From assembly GCA_944384525.1 (NCBI GenBank), contig CALWTR010000034.1, positions 1 to 36,085 of the forward strand: a stretch of 36,085 bases of DNA, written 5' to 3'. The notes below the pieces were generated by a model that made no database searches, was not told where the DNA came from, and was given only the letters and a program-made list of their open reading frames with translations. Both the position numbers and the translations under genes were made by a program. Shown here in pieces: positions 13,705-23,374 of the stretch. The number at the start of each line of letters is the position of its first letter. Position 1 is the first letter of the stretch. The DNA is from an uncultured Clostridia bacterium (lineage in GTDB: Bacteria; Bacillota; Clostridia; Oscillospirales; CAG-272).

Positions 13705-14325
13705 ATGGATATCTGGAATCTTTTCAAAAAAATTTCTCCGGCGGATCCTACGCCTGTACCCGAATTTATAGTGGCGGGACTTGGAAATCCCGGGCGTGAA
13801 TACGAGGGAACACGACACAACGCAGGCTTCCGCGCGCTTGATTTTCTGGCAGAGCGTCTGGGGGCGTCCGTCAAAGAATCGCGCTTTTCCGCGCTTGTCG
13901 GCAGAGCTGAGATATCAGGACACGGCGTCCTTCTGCTCAAGCCTCAGACATATATGAACTTGTCCGGCCGCGCAGTGGCGGAAGCGGCGAATTTTTATAA
14001 AATACCGCCGGAAAATATAATTGTTATGTGTGACGACATCTCCTTTGCCCCAGGGCATATGCGCATAAGGAAAAAAGGCTCCGCGGGCGGGCATAACGGA
14101 CTCAAAAGCATAATCGAAAGTCTCGGCTCAGACGCGTTTCCGCGGATAAAGATAGGAGTCGGAGCAAAGCCCTCGCCGGACACCGATCTTGCATCCTGGG
14201 TCCTCGGGAAACTGCCGGAGCAAGACGCCAAAAGCCTATCGGAGGTATTTGACAGGATAGTCTCCGCCGTCGCACTGATGACGGACGGCCGCGCAGACGA
14301 AGCGATGAGCCGATATTCCGGATGA
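13705..14325 (+). CDS. pth: peptidyl-tRNA hydrolase
   Basis: Cleaves peptidyl-tRNA released from stalled ribosomes. The core begins FIVAGLGNPGREYEGTRHNAG with the catalytic His in TRHN; KPQTYMNLSG, MCDDISF with the catalytic Asp, and KGSAGGHNGLKSI follow. At 206 residues it is slightly long because of a 20-residue N-terminal extension (MDIWNLFKKISPADPTPVPE). No strong ribosome binding site precedes the ATG, yet no better internal start exists before the core. Followed by mfd after 50 bases, a common pairing in Firmicutes. Confidence 0.96.
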   Translation: MDIWNLFKKISPADPTPVPEFIVAGLGNPGREYEGTRHNAGFRALDFLAERLGASVKESRFSALVGRAEISGHGVLLLKPQTYMNLSGRAVAEAANFYKIPPENIIVMCDDISFAPGHMRIRKKGSAGGHNGLKSIIESLGSDAFPRIKIGVGAKPSPDTDLASWVLGKLPEQDAKSLSEVFDRIVSAVALMTDGRADEAMSRYSG

Positions 14326-14375
14326 TCAGGTCCTTTAAATGTAAATAATGTTTGTCATAATATGCGAGGTTTGAA

Positions 14376-17300
14376 ATGAAAGATTTAACCTCAATCATAC
14401 GCCTCGACCGAGAATTCGGGCGGATGCTCGAAACATTCGAGGAGCAGTTCAGCGCAGAGAGACCTCTGCCGGCCGCGGTGAACGGTCTGTCCGGGTTTGC
14501 CGCTCTGTCACTCGTCTGTGAAACAGTCAAGGAAATAAAGAAATACACTTCCGCTCCGGCGCTCATACTGGTCTCAGGAGAGAGCGACGCCGCAGACACC
14601 GCAGAGCAAATGCGCGCCGCAGGTATAAAAGCCGCGGTATATCCCGGACGGGAATTAGTATTTCACGGTATAGCAGCCTCTCACGACACGGAACGCGAGA
14701 GGCTTTCGGTGCTTTCCGGGATACTCGGGGGAAAATTAGATGCAGTGGTGACCACTCAATACGCCGCAAGCTTGCGCACTATCCCGCCTGAACTGCTCTC
14801 CTCGCTGTCATTTTCACTTGTACCTGGCGGAACGGTCAACACGTCGGAGCTTGGAGAAAAGCTGGATCGCCTCGGCTTTGCAAAAGTAGAGACCGTAGAG
14901 GCGCCCGGTCAATATGCGCGGCGAGGCGGAATACTTGATATTTGGGCGGAAAGCGGCTCATCACCCGTCAGAGTTGAATTTTTCGGAGACGAGATAGACA
15001 GAATGGGAAGTTTCAATCCGGAAAGCCAAAGGGTTTTCGAAAACTCTCCCGGTATGAGTCTGATCCCGGCAGTAGAAGTCATCTGCGGGGACAAGGAACG
15101 CGAACGCATCGCCGCTGAAATAAGATACCTCTCCGAAAGAGCCAAAGACACGGCCAAAGAGGAGCTAGCCAGGGAGCTCACCGCCGCAGAGAACGGACTT
15201 ACCCTTGAATACAGAGACAAATATATAGGAGCCGTATATCCCGAATACGCAGATTTGTTAACTTATATTTACAAAGCCGGCAAACCTGTACTTTTCTTTA
15301 TAAATACCGGGGATGTCCGCGCCTCATATGACGCGGCGATCAAAACGCTGTCCGAAAGGATCGAATACCTCTCCAAGAACGCTCTGTGTCCCTACCGCAT
15401 CGGTGAATATTGCTCACCGCAGGATCGCTGGGACAAGACGGCAGATATATCTCCGACGCTCCATGTGAACTCACTCTCAGGCGGGATAGGCTCATCGAGG
15501 CTGTCGGGACTGTTCGGCTTCCGATGCAGGCGCACTGTTTCTTATGCAGACAATCCCAAGGCGCTCACAGAGGACCTGTCCGCATTCAAAAAAGGGCTTT
15601 ACCGCACGCTGATAGCTGCCAACGGACCTCAGGGAGTACAGAGCCTCGTCTCTTTCCTTGAGGACTCCGGCGTGACAGCCATCCCGGTAACCGAAGATTT
15701 CGACTGCGCAACAATGAGCGAGGGAGCCGTATACGTCAGTCCGCTGGATATACCTTCCGGGTACGAGCTCATAACTCCGAAGGTCGCTCTGCTGTCCATG
15801 AGAAAAGATGAGGGTCGTGCCCTCATGCGAAGAAAAAAACAGCGCCGTACCCTGAAAAAATACGGCTCAGGCGAGAGGATACTCTCTTACGCTGATCTCT
15901 CCGTCGGCGATTATGTCGTGCATTCCTCTTACGGAATAGGTCGGTTCGAAGGCCTTCAGACATTGACGACAGGCGGCGTGACCAGGGATTATATAACAAT
16001 AGCCTACCGGGGAGCCGACAAGCTGTTTCTCCCTGCCGACCGCCTTGAAATGATAGCCAAATATATAGGGGCACGCTCCGAGGACGGAGAGGTAAAGCTC
16101 TCCAAGCTCGGAGGCAACGACTGGAACAGGGCCAAGAGCAAAGCCAAGGCTGCGGCAAAAGATCTCGCCAAGGACCTGATAGCGCTTTATGCCGAGCGGC
16201 AAAGGCGCGCGGGTTACGCCTTCCCTCCCGATTCCGAAATAGAAAATTCTTTTGCCGCATCATTTGAGTTTGAAGAAACCGAGACGCAGCTTGAGGCGAT
16301 CGAGGAAATAAAATCAGATATGGAGCGACCGGTCCCGATGGACCGCCTTTTGTGCGGGGACGTCGGTTTCGGAAAGACGGAGGTCGCCCTCCGCGCCGCA
16401 TTCAAAGCGGCATGCGCCGGGAAACAGACCGCGATACTCGTCCCGACTACGATACTCGCCCTTCAACATTATCAGACAACACTTTCGCGCATGCACGGAT
16501 ATCCGGTATCGGTCGATATGCTCTCCCGGCTGTGCACCCCGAAGGAGGCCGCGGCGGTGCTCCGCAGAGTCAAGCGCGGCGAAACTGATATACTGATAGG
16601 CACACATAAGCTGCTCGGAAAAAATGTTGAGTTCCACGACCTCGGTCTTCTTATAGTAGACGAGGAACAGCGGTTCGGTGTCGCGCAGAAGGAAAAACTG
16701 AAAACCATTGCAAAAAACGTTGACGTATTGACACTGACCGCGACTCCTATACCGAGGACCCTCAATATGGCTATGAGCGGGATACGTGATATGTCCGTTT
16801 TGGATGAGGCGCCCACCGACAGACACCCGGTGCAGACCTATGTTCTTGAGCACGACGACATCATAATAATGGAAGCGATAAAAAAAGAGTTGGCGCGGGG
16901 CGGACAGGTGCTCTATCTCTACAACCGAACGGAAAACATCGACCTGATAGCCGGCAGGATCAACCGTGACCTCCCGGAGGCGCGCGTCGCATATGCTCAC
17001 GGAAAAATGGAAAAGGATGAGCTCGAGGATATATGGCAATCTCTGGTCGCCGGCGAGATAGATATACTCGTATGCACGACTATAATAGAGACGGGCATAG
17101 ATCTTCCGAATGCAAACACGCTGATCATCGAGGACGCGGACCGCATGGGACTTTCACAGCTCCATCAGTTGCGCGGAAGAGTCGGACGCAGCGGCAGGCA
17201 AGCATACGCATACTTTACCTATCGGCGAGGGAAAATGCTGAGCGAGATCGCCAGAAAACGGCTTGAGGCGATACGCGAGTACGCTGAATTCGGCGCTGGA

Positions 17301-17936
17301 TTCAAGATAGCCCTGCGAGATCTTGAGATACGCGGTGCGGGCAATCTTCTCGGCTCCGAACAGCACGGCTGCATAGAAAGCGTCGGATACGATATGTATG
17401 TGCGTCTGCTGAACGAAGCGGTCCTCGAGGAAAAGGGCGAGCCGCAGAGAGATATATTTGAGGCGAAGATAGACATCGCGGCCGATGCAAATATACCTGC
17501 CACTTATATTTCCTCCAATTCAAAACGGATGGAAATGTACAAAAAAATATCGCTCATCCGCTCGCGTGAGGATCTCGAGGATATCCTTGATGAGTTCTGT
17601 GACAGATTCGGACAGCCGCCGAAAGAGACGGAAAGACTGCTTTATATATCTCTTTCAAGAGCTCTGGCATCCGACGCGCACATAGCCCTTGTCTCAGAGA
17701 GGAACGGATCTCTGCGCTTCTCCGCAGACAAATCCGATCTCCCGGCATGGAGCGAGATCTTTGCAGAAAGAAAAGGGCTCAGCTTTTCCGCATCTGCTCC
17801 CCCATCTGTGACATACAAGCTGAAGAGCAAGGAGGATGCCGCGCGCGCCGCCGCCGACATCCTGGAATCTTTTATAAAAGCGCAAAAAACCGGTATCGAA
17901 AAGGATGAAAAAAACTATGGATCCGAAAAAAAGTAA
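14376..17936 (+). CDS. mfd: transcription-repair coupling factor
   Basis: Displaces RNA polymerase stalled at DNA damage and recruits UvrA. The 1186 residues show the full domain series: a degenerate UvrB-like N-terminal module, the RNA polymerase interacting CarD-like domain at about 505-575 (SVGDYVVHSSYGIGRFEGL), then the RecG-like translocase with Walker A GDVGFGKTE near 658, DEEQ box near 760, TATPIPRTLNM, the IETGIDLPNANT and QLHQLRGRVGR motifs near 905-935, and the C-terminal autoinhibitory domain. Start supported by GAGGT five bases upstream. It overlaps the foldase gene that follows, so the two are likely coupled. Confidence 0.98.
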   Translation: MKDLTSIIRLDREFGRMLETFEEQFSAERPLPAAVNGLSGFAALSLVCETVKEIKKYTSAPALILVSGESDAADTAEQMRAAGIKAAVYPGRELVFHGIAASHDTERERLSVLSGILGGKLDAVVTTQYAASLRTIPPELLSSLSFSLVPGGTVNTSELGEKLDRLGFAKVETVEAPGQYARRGGILDIWAESGSSPVRVEFFGDEIDRMGSFNPESQRVFENSPGMSLIPAVEVICGDKERERIAAEIRYLSERAKDTAKEELARELTAAENGLTLEYRDKYIGAVYPEYADLLTYIYKAGKPVLFFINTGDVRASYDAAIKTLSERIEYLSKNALCPYRIGEYCSPQDRWDKTADISPTLHVNSLSGGIGSSRLSGLFGFRCRRTVSYADNPKALTEDLSAFKKGLYRTLIAANGPQGVQSLVSFLEDSGVTAIPVTEDFDCATMSEGAVYVSPLDIPSGYELITPKVALLSMRKDEGRALMRRKKQRRTLKKYGSGERILSYADLSVGDYVVHSSYGIGRFEGLQTLTTGGVTRDYITIAYRGADKLFLPADRLEMIAKYIGARSEDGEVKLSKLGGNDWNRAKSKAKAAAKDLAKDLIALYAERQRRAGYAFPPDSEIENSFAASFEFEETETQLEAIEEIKSDMERPVPMDRLLCGDVGFGKTEVALRAAFKAACAGKQTAILVPTTILALQHYQTTLSRMHGYPVSVDMLSRLCTPKEAAAVLRRVKRGETDILIGTHKLLGKNVEFHDLGLLIVDEEQRFGVAQKEKLKTIAKNVDVLTLTATPIPRTLNMAMSGIRDMSVLDEAPTDRHPVQTYVLEHDDIIIMEAIKKELARGGQVLYLYNRTENIDLIAGRINRDLPEARVAYAHGKMEKDELEDIWQSLVAGEIDILVCTTIIETGIDLPNANTLIIEDADRMGLSQLHQLRGRVGRSGRQAYAYFTYRRGKMLSEIARKRLEAIREYAEFGAGFKIALRDLEIRGAGNLLGSEQHGCIESVGYDMYVRLLNEAVLEEKGEPQRDIFEAKIDIAADANIPATYISSNSKRMEMYKKISLIRSREDLEDILDEFCDRFGQPPKETERLLYISLSRALASDAHIALVSERNGSLRFSADKSDLPAWSEIFAERKGLSFSASAPPSVTYKLKSKEDAARAAADILESFIKAQKTGIEKDEKNYGSEKK

Positions 17937-19083
17937 GAAGATAAAAATAGCGTCCATCTCCGTCCTGATCGCGGCGGCGATCATTCTGGGGACGCTGTCA
18001 CTGCTATTTTCCCTTGGGGTAATAGGCAATAAAAACACCGTGTACAGCTATGGTTCAACAGATATATCTACTGAAGTTTACTGCTATCTCGCATCTTACT
18101 ATAAAATGCGCTTTATTTCTCAGAACAAGCAGGAATACGGAGCTGTGGACACGCCGGAATTCTGGGCTTCGGTATGCGAAGAAGAGGATGGAAAGACATT
18201 CGGAGAGATACTGAGGGAGGGAGTAGACGATTACGTAAAGCGTATCGCTGTCTCGGCAGAGCTCTATGATATAAACTCTGGAGGGATATCCTCAGTAGAC
18301 AAGCAGGAGATAGAAAACGCGGTCAACGATATCCTTAAATACCGTGCCGACGGATCCAAGAGCACGTTCAACGAAATGACTGAAAAATACGGTTTTGACT
18401 TTCGTGCCTTCCAGGAAGCGACCGTGCTGATGTATAAATCCGGATACCTCAAAAATGTACTTTACGGCTATGAAGGAAGCTCGCTATACTACCTAAGCGA
18501 GCTCTGCGATGAGTATTACAACGCGGAATTTGCCCGTGTGCTTATAGTATTCATAAGAACGGACACAAAGGTGGTCACGGATGAGGACGGCAATTCGGTC
18601 ACGGTCCCGATGACAGACGAGGACGTCGCCAAAGCGGAGGCGCTGGTAGAGGAGATCGCCTCTCATGCCGATGACGACACAGTCAGTGAGGAGTATATAA
18701 GATACTGCATAGAAGAATACGACGAGTCCGGCGGGACCGGAGAATATTATTTCAGTATCTACAATACCGCTGCATACCAATATTACACCGAGGTATCGGA
18801 AGGCGCGGTAACAGCCGCGCTCGAAATGGAACCGGGTGAGCTGCGTGTCGAGGACGGAAAATACGGCAAGCATATAGTGTACAAGCTCCCTCTCACAGCA
18901 CAGGGCTACAAAAACCTCGATAACGAATACTTTTTTGAGGATTTCTATAAAGACGCCGCAGATTATTTTACAGAAAAAACGGTGTCCGAACAGCTTGTCA
19001 ATGTGACAGCCGATACGGAAAATCTAAGTAAAATAGACCCGATGCTCCTGCCCGCGCAGAGCGAGTTCGTAGCATATCTTTAA
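17917..19083 (+). CDS. membrane-anchored SurA/PrsA-like foldase
   Basis: A 388-residue extracytoplasmic protein with a short basic N-terminus and one uncleaved helix (IKIASISVLIAAAIILGTL). The body has a SurA-N-like helical part (residues 40-190) and a parvulin-like segment with VEEIASHADDDTVSEEY and LEMEPGELRVEDGKYGKHIVYKL. Proteins of this type next to mfd are common in Clostridia and help fold exported proteins; the isomerase core is weak, so it may act as a chaperone only. It overlaps the end of mfd. I prefer ATG 17917 (AAAAGG 12 bases upstream); ATG 17905 in frame lacks spacing for a ribosome binding site. Confidence 0.75.
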   Translation: MDPKKSKKIKIASISVLIAAAIILGTLSLLFSLGVIGNKNTVYSYGSTDISTEVYCYLASYYKMRFISQNKQEYGAVDTPEFWASVCEEEDGKTFGEILREGVDDYVKRIAVSAELYDINSGGISSVDKQEIENAVNDILKYRADGSKSTFNEMTEKYGFDFRAFQEATVLMYKSGYLKNVLYGYEGSSLYYLSELCDEYYNAEFARVLIVFIRTDTKVVTDEDGNSVTVPMTDEDVAKAEALVEEIASHADDDTVSEEYIRYCIEEYDESGGTGEYYFSIYNTAAYQYYTEVSEGAVTAALEMEPGELRVEDGKYGKHIVYKLPLTAQGYKNLDNEYFFEDFYKDAADYFTEKTVSEQLVNVTADTENLSKIDPMLLPAQSEFVAYL

Positions 19084-19136
19084 TATAAAACTTCCAGAGA
19101 AAGCAAGACGCATAAAAACAGCAAGGAGCCAGGAAA

Positions 19137-20078
19137 ATGTCCGCCTTTACCGCAACATTCATAGCAGTACTTACAATGCTCGTATACGCCCTGCCCGGAT
19201 ATATCCTTATACGGCGCAGGATGATCTCGACCGAGTGCATACCGGGATTTTCAAAGGTCCTCCTGTATGTATGCCAGCCTTTTCTCGCCATACACACATT
19301 TTGTTCCGCGGAATACAGCACTCAGATGCTTTTACAAATACTTATGTTCGCCGGCGCCTGCGTCACCGTACAGATCATAATGCTTACATCATTTTTTTTG
19401 GTATTCAGAAAAAAAGGAAAAGAGGATGTGAGATACAGAATAGCTACGGTGTCGACAGCGTTCGCCAACTGTGCGTTCTTCGGTATTCCAATAATAGAGA
19501 CCCTGCTGCCCGAGAACCCGGAAGCGATACTTTTCACTACGGTATATTCTGTCATTATGAACATATTAGGATGGTCCGTCGGATCTGCAGTCATAACCGA
19601 TAATGCAAAATACATAAAACTCAAAAATATTTTCATAAATCCCGCGATGTTCTCTCTCATAATAGCCATACCGTTTTTCGTAACGGGAGTCGAGCTTTAC
19701 CCGACCGTTGACAATATGGTTATGATACTCGCCCGGATGTCTACTCCCCTGTCGATGCTGATAATAGGTATGAGGCTTGCCACGATAGATTTCCGTGCGC
19801 TGTTCGGAGACTGGCTCGTATATCTGTCGATCGGCATAAAGCAGCTCATAATGCCGCTTGTCGCCTTCGCCGTTATATCGTTTCTTCCGTTTGAGACCTA
19901 TGTTGCACAGTCGCTGTACATAATGACCGCCTGCCCGGTGGCGAGCATCGTCCTGAACTTTTCGGAGATCCTCGGAGAGGGACAGAAAAGCGCGGCGAAC
20001 AGCGTTCTGCTGGGAACGCTGTTCAGCCTTTTCACTCTCCCGATAATGTCACTGCTGCTGCCGTTTCTTGCGCGGTAA
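19137..20078 (+). CDS. AEC-family (auxin efflux carrier-like) transporter
   Basis: A 313-residue integral membrane protein with about ten helices. Typical family features are TVSTAFANCAFFGIPIIETL in the middle and MTACPVASIVLNFSEILG near the end, where the broken helices form the transport site, plus PLSMLIIGMRLA. Bacterial members move organic acids such as malate or act as uncharacterised carboxylate exporters. AAGGAG lies before the ATG. The gap after it (20079-20342) holds only a -10-like TATAAT (20228-20233) without a clear -35 and no gene. Confidence 0.88.
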   Translation: MSAFTATFIAVLTMLVYALPGYILIRRRMISTECIPGFSKVLLYVCQPFLAIHTFCSAEYSTQMLLQILMFAGACVTVQIIMLTSFFLVFRKKGKEDVRYRIATVSTAFANCAFFGIPIIETLLPENPEAILFTTVYSVIMNILGWSVGSAVITDNAKYIKLKNIFINPAMFSLIIAIPFFVTGVELYPTVDNMVMILARMSTPLSMLIIGMRLATIDFRALFGDWLVYLSIGIKQLIMPLVAFAVISFLPFETYVAQSLYIMTACPVASIVLNFSEILGEGQKSAANSVLLGTLFSLFTLPIMSLLLPFLAR

Positions 20079-20342
20079 TGCCTCCGGTCTCTGCACTGTC
20101 CCGTATACTTATGGAATGCTTTCGGCACACGTTAGGCCGCAAGGATAAGGAGCAATATTAATTATTTATAGTATTAAAATTTCTCAGCCGTCTAAAAATA
20201 ATTCATATAAACGAAACAAAAATAAGTTATAATATCCGCAAATACGGCAAAACGTCTTAAGATTTAACTCTGATAATGTTTTGAGATGCATAACAGATGC
20301 CCTGTACCCGCCAGGCGTAGGTCCGAATCGAAAGGAGACCTT

Positions 20343-21644
20343 ATGAAAAACAAAGTGGCGATAATAATACTCTCTCTTCTGGTAATAATATGCGGAGTCA
20401 TAATATTTACCGGAGTCGACGGAAAAAGCGCATACGAGCTTGCGTGCGAAAACGGCTACGAGGGTACGCTCGAAGAATGGCTCGCCAGCCTGAAGGCGGA
20501 CAATTCCTCTAATCAATATAACGTGACGTCAGGCGACAACTATAATATAACTGTAAATACCGACCAGACCGTGGAGGAAGCGGCAGCAGCAAAAGCTCTG
20601 CTGTCCACAGTCAGCGTATACAGTAAGTTCACTATCTCACATACCGGTACCGATATTTTCGGCAGACCGTATGAGACGACGAGCGAGGCAACAGGTGCAG
20701 GGGCCGGAGTCATATACCAGCTAGACAAGGACCGCGGGGACGCTTTTATCATAACTAACTACCATGTAGTGCACAATGCCGATTCGACCTCCTCAGACGG
20801 GATAGCGGAAGAGCTCGTAATATTCCTTTATGGTATGGAATATAATGAGTACGCGATAAGCGCAGAATACGTCGGCGGCTCCTCTGTCTACGACATTGCC
20901 GTCCTGAGAGTCAACAATTCAGATGTCCTGCGTAGCTCCAGCGCCGTCGCCGCAACGATAGCGGATTCCAGTGAAGTATCGATACTTCAGACTGCAATAG
21001 TCATAGGCAATCCGGAAGCGCTCGGTCTCTCCGCGACTGTAGGAGCGATCAACGTAGACAGCGAATATATAGAAATGGAGCTCTCCACCGGAGAAAAAGG
21101 ACAGATGCGCGTCATGCGGGTCGACGCCGCGGTCAATGAGGGCAACAGCGGGGGCGGACTGTATGACAAAAACGGAAATCTGATCGGGATAGTGAATGCA
21201 AAGATAATATCCTCAAGCGTCGATAATATGGGCTACGCTATCCCGTCGAATATAGCAATAGGAGTTGCTCAGTCGATAATCGATTACTGCTACGGCACAT
21301 CGAACAGGAGCATGTATAAATGCCTGATAGGCATCACACTTGTTACCGACTCCTCCTCCTGCGTTTACGACACAGAGACCGGTAAAGTCATGATACGCGA
21401 GACCGTCGCGATCGAAAATGTGACATCAGGCGGGCTCTTTGACGGTAAAGTCCAATCTGGCGACATAATAAAGTCTATAGAGATAGACGGCAAGATATAT
21501 GAGGCGACGAGAGTATTTACCGTCATCGACGCAATGCTCAACGCAAGAGTCGGCAGTGTGGTGACGATCAATGTGGTACGCTCCGGAGAAAACACATCCT
21601 TCTCCGTGACCATACCCTCAAGTGCTCTGACAGCAGTGGCATGA
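20343..21644 (+). CDS. membrane-anchored HtrA-type serine protease (S1C)
   Basis: A 433-residue protein with an N-terminal anchor (residues 4-22), then a short motif GKSAYELACENGYEGTLEEW common in Firmicute surface proteins, a Ser/Asn-rich linker, and a trypsin-like domain. The catalytic triad is visible: His in TNYHVVHNA near residue 140, Asp in YDIAVLRV near 182, and Ser in NEGNSGGGLYD near 267. The C-terminal 110 residues look like a PDZ domain (GLFDGKVQSGDIIKSIEID). It should act on misfolded or specific proteins at the outer membrane face. Start ATG 20343 has AAAGGAG upstream; a longer frame from 20286 has none. Ends at a strong terminator. Confidence 0.93.
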   Translation: MKNKVAIIILSLLVIICGVIIFTGVDGKSAYELACENGYEGTLEEWLASLKADNSSNQYNVTSGDNYNITVNTDQTVEEAAAAKALLSTVSVYSKFTISHTGTDIFGRPYETTSEATGAGAGVIYQLDKDRGDAFIITNYHVVHNADSTSSDGIAEELVIFLYGMEYNEYAISAEYVGGSSVYDIAVLRVNNSDVLRSSSAVAATIADSSEVSILQTAIVIGNPEALGLSATVGAINVDSEYIEMELSTGEKGQMRVMRVDAAVNEGNSGGGLYDKNGNLIGIVNAKIISSSVDNMGYAIPSNIAIGVAQSIIDYCYGTSNRSMYKCLIGITLVTDSSSCVYDTETGKVMIRETVAIENVTSGGLFDGKVQSGDIIKSIEIDGKIYEATRVFTVIDAMLNARVGSVVTINVVRSGENTSFSVTIPSSALTAVA

Positions 21645-21663
21645 TCTCAAAATAAATACACGC

Positions 21664-21702
21664 AAAGGCTCCCGCACACATTTGATTTGTGCGGGAGCCT
21701 TT
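21664..21702 (+). terminator. strong terminator after the HtrA-type gene
   Basis: Perfect 15-bp stem AAAGGCTCCCGCACA/TGTGCGGGAGCCTTT with a 9-nt loop, 20 bases after the stop. Confidence 0.92.
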
Positions 21703-21750
21703 AACTTATGCCGCGCCGATTCATAATATAAAAATAAAGAATGCCGCGTC

Positions 21751-21779
21751 TTGATACGGCGTGACAAAAATGCTATAAT
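21751..21779 (+). promoter_or_regulatory. sigma-A promoter of the GDPD gene
   Basis: TTGATA (21751-21756), 17-base spacer, TATAAT (21774-21779). A GGAGG sits a few bases before the ATG at 21826. Confidence 0.8.
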
Positions 21780-21825
21780 ATTCCTGACGGCGTAGTACCG
21801 CCGCAATCTCACGGAGGGTTTAATA

Positions 21826-22545
21826 ATGGACACGATCAAATTTGTCAAGGGCAACGTAAAAGTAATAGCCCACCGCGGGCTCAGCGGTCTGGAAGCGCAG
21901 AACACCGCGAGCGCGTTTGTCGCCGCAGGCAATCGCTCCTATTTCGGGATAGAAACAGACGTCAGGCGGAGCTCAGACGGGAAATATATACTTATACATA
22001 ACGATACTACCAAAGAGACCGGAGGAGACAGTCTGACCGTGCGCAACACCTCGTTTCAGACGCTCCGTTCCCTGCGCCTTTTAAACACGGACGGAAAAAG
22101 GAGCCGTGGCGACCTCATGATACCTACGCTCGCCGAATATATAGAGATAGCAAAAAAATATGACAAGGAATGCGTGCTGGAATTAAAAGACGCTTTTACT
22201 GCGGAGCAGGTCTCGGAAATATTTGACGAAATACGATATCTCGGCTATATAGACAGGACCATATTCATATCCTTTTTTGAAAAAGACCTTGAATATGTGC
22301 GCCTGAAAAATAAGGTCCAGCCGGTGCAGTTCCTGACATCAGGTATGGATGAAAAAATATTTTCACTTATATCGGAAAACGGTTATGACCTAGATATATA
22401 TCACGGTGCCGCGACACCGGAGCTAATAAAAAAATGTCACGACAGCGGCATACTCGTGAATGTCTGGACCGTCGATTCGCCAACGGATGCGGAAAAGCTG
22501 GTCTCCTACGGAGTCGATATGATAACCACAAATATATTGGAATAA
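21826..22545 (+). CDS. glycerophosphodiester phosphodiesterase
   Basis: Hydrolyses glycerophosphodiesters to glycerol 3-phosphate and an alcohol. The 239-residue cytosolic barrel has the HRG motif (VIAHRGLSG), the metal pair in GIETDV, DGKYILIHNDTT, and the later Glu in CVLELKD; it ends with WTVDSPTDAEKLVSYGVDMI and TTN, typical of the family. The usual PENT motif reads AQNT here, a small departure. It is followed after 41 bases by a PAP2 phosphatase, which suggests a lipid-turnover pair. Confidence 0.94.
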   Translation: MDTIKFVKGNVKVIAHRGLSGLEAQNTASAFVAAGNRSYFGIETDVRRSSDGKYILIHNDTTKETGGDSLTVRNTSFQTLRSLRLLNTDGKRSRGDLMIPTLAEYIEIAKKYDKECVLELKDAFTAEQVSEIFDEIRYLGYIDRTIFISFFEKDLEYVRLKNKVQPVQFLTSGMDEKIFSLISENGYDLDIYHGAATPELIKKCHDSGILVNVWTVDSPTDAEKLVSYGVDMITTNILE

Positions 22546-22586
22546 AAATCCCCGGCGAAAATGTGCCGGACAGCCTCGGAGGAAAA

Positions 22587-23126
22587 ATGGAAAACGAAAA
22601 TCACTCACAGCCGGACAAGCCATCTGCTGAAAGCGGGGCCGTATGGATACGCGCTGCGGCAAAAATAGCCGCCTCACCTCGATGCCGGCACACGGTCGCG
22701 GTCATCGATATGATCTCCACGCTGCTATCCGCGGCGGCATTTATAACGCTGTTATGTTATTTATTGTTTACAAATTTTCAAATAGCGGTCAAAGTCGCGC
22801 TGATATCCGGATCTTCGTTCATTATATTCAGTCTTATACGTTATCTTATAGATGCGCCGCGGCCATACGATCTCTATGACCTGGGCAAAAGCTTTTACGG
22901 CAAACGCCCCGGGCGTTCTTTTCCGAGCCGGCATATATTTTCGGCATTCCTGATAGCGACTTTGACGGCGGGCTTCTGCCCGTATTCTGCCGCCCTGCTC
23001 TTTCCGGTCTGCGCTGTACATTCGGCATGCCGGATACTGTCCGGCCTCCATTTCCCGCGCGACGTGATCGCCGGTGCGGCTGCCGGGGCACTAGCAGGCG
23101 GTCTTGCAATATTGACGGTCCGCTGA
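22587..23126 (+). CDS. PAP2-family membrane phosphatase
   Basis: A 179-residue membrane protein with about five helices. All three parts of the PAP2 signature appear: RYLIDAPRPYD, then PGRSFPSRHIFSAF with the catalytic His, then CRILSGLHFPRDVIAG with the second His and Asp. The first motif has Arg/Leu where Lys is usual. Likely substrates are phosphatidic acid or undecaprenyl pyrophosphate. I chose ATG 22587 with CGGAGG upstream over a longer frame from 22434 that overlaps the GDPD gene. Co-transcribed with the GDPD gene. Confidence 0.9.
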   Translation: MENENHSQPDKPSAESGAVWIRAAAKIAASPRCRHTVAVIDMISTLLSAAAFITLLCYLLFTNFQIAVKVALISGSSFIIFSLIRYLIDAPRPYDLYDLGKSFYGKRPGRSFPSRHIFSAFLIATLTAGFCPYSAALLFPVCAVHSACRILSGLHFPRDVIAGAAAGALAGGLAILTVR

Positions 23127-23252
23127 CCTGGGCCGAATACAATATCAACCGCCGAATAAATGATATCCTCAGGCATTTTGAGCGCGGAAGACCGGCAACG
23201 CACAGAATAATGATATATATTTGAAAATACGGTGAATTTTTCCGGAGTCTGA

Positions 23253-23281
23253 TTGACTTTCGCCTTGGAAAATTGTATAAT
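23253..23281 (+). promoter_or_regulatory. sigma-A promoter of galT
   Basis: TTGACT (23253-23258), 17-base spacer, TATAAT (23276-23281). Transcription would start near 23288, leaving an 87-base leader. Confidence 0.8.
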
Positions 23282-23374
23282 TATATTGTAAATAAGCATC
23301 AATACATATTAAATCCCTGCGTCTGTAAGTACCGGCGAACATACGGCGGGATCAGGCAGGAAAGCTGGAGAGAA

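Noticed and set aside
20234-20342. T-box or riboswitch leader before the HtrA-type gene
   Set aside because: No T-box sequence, specifier loop or terminator pair was found; only a -10-like box without a -35.
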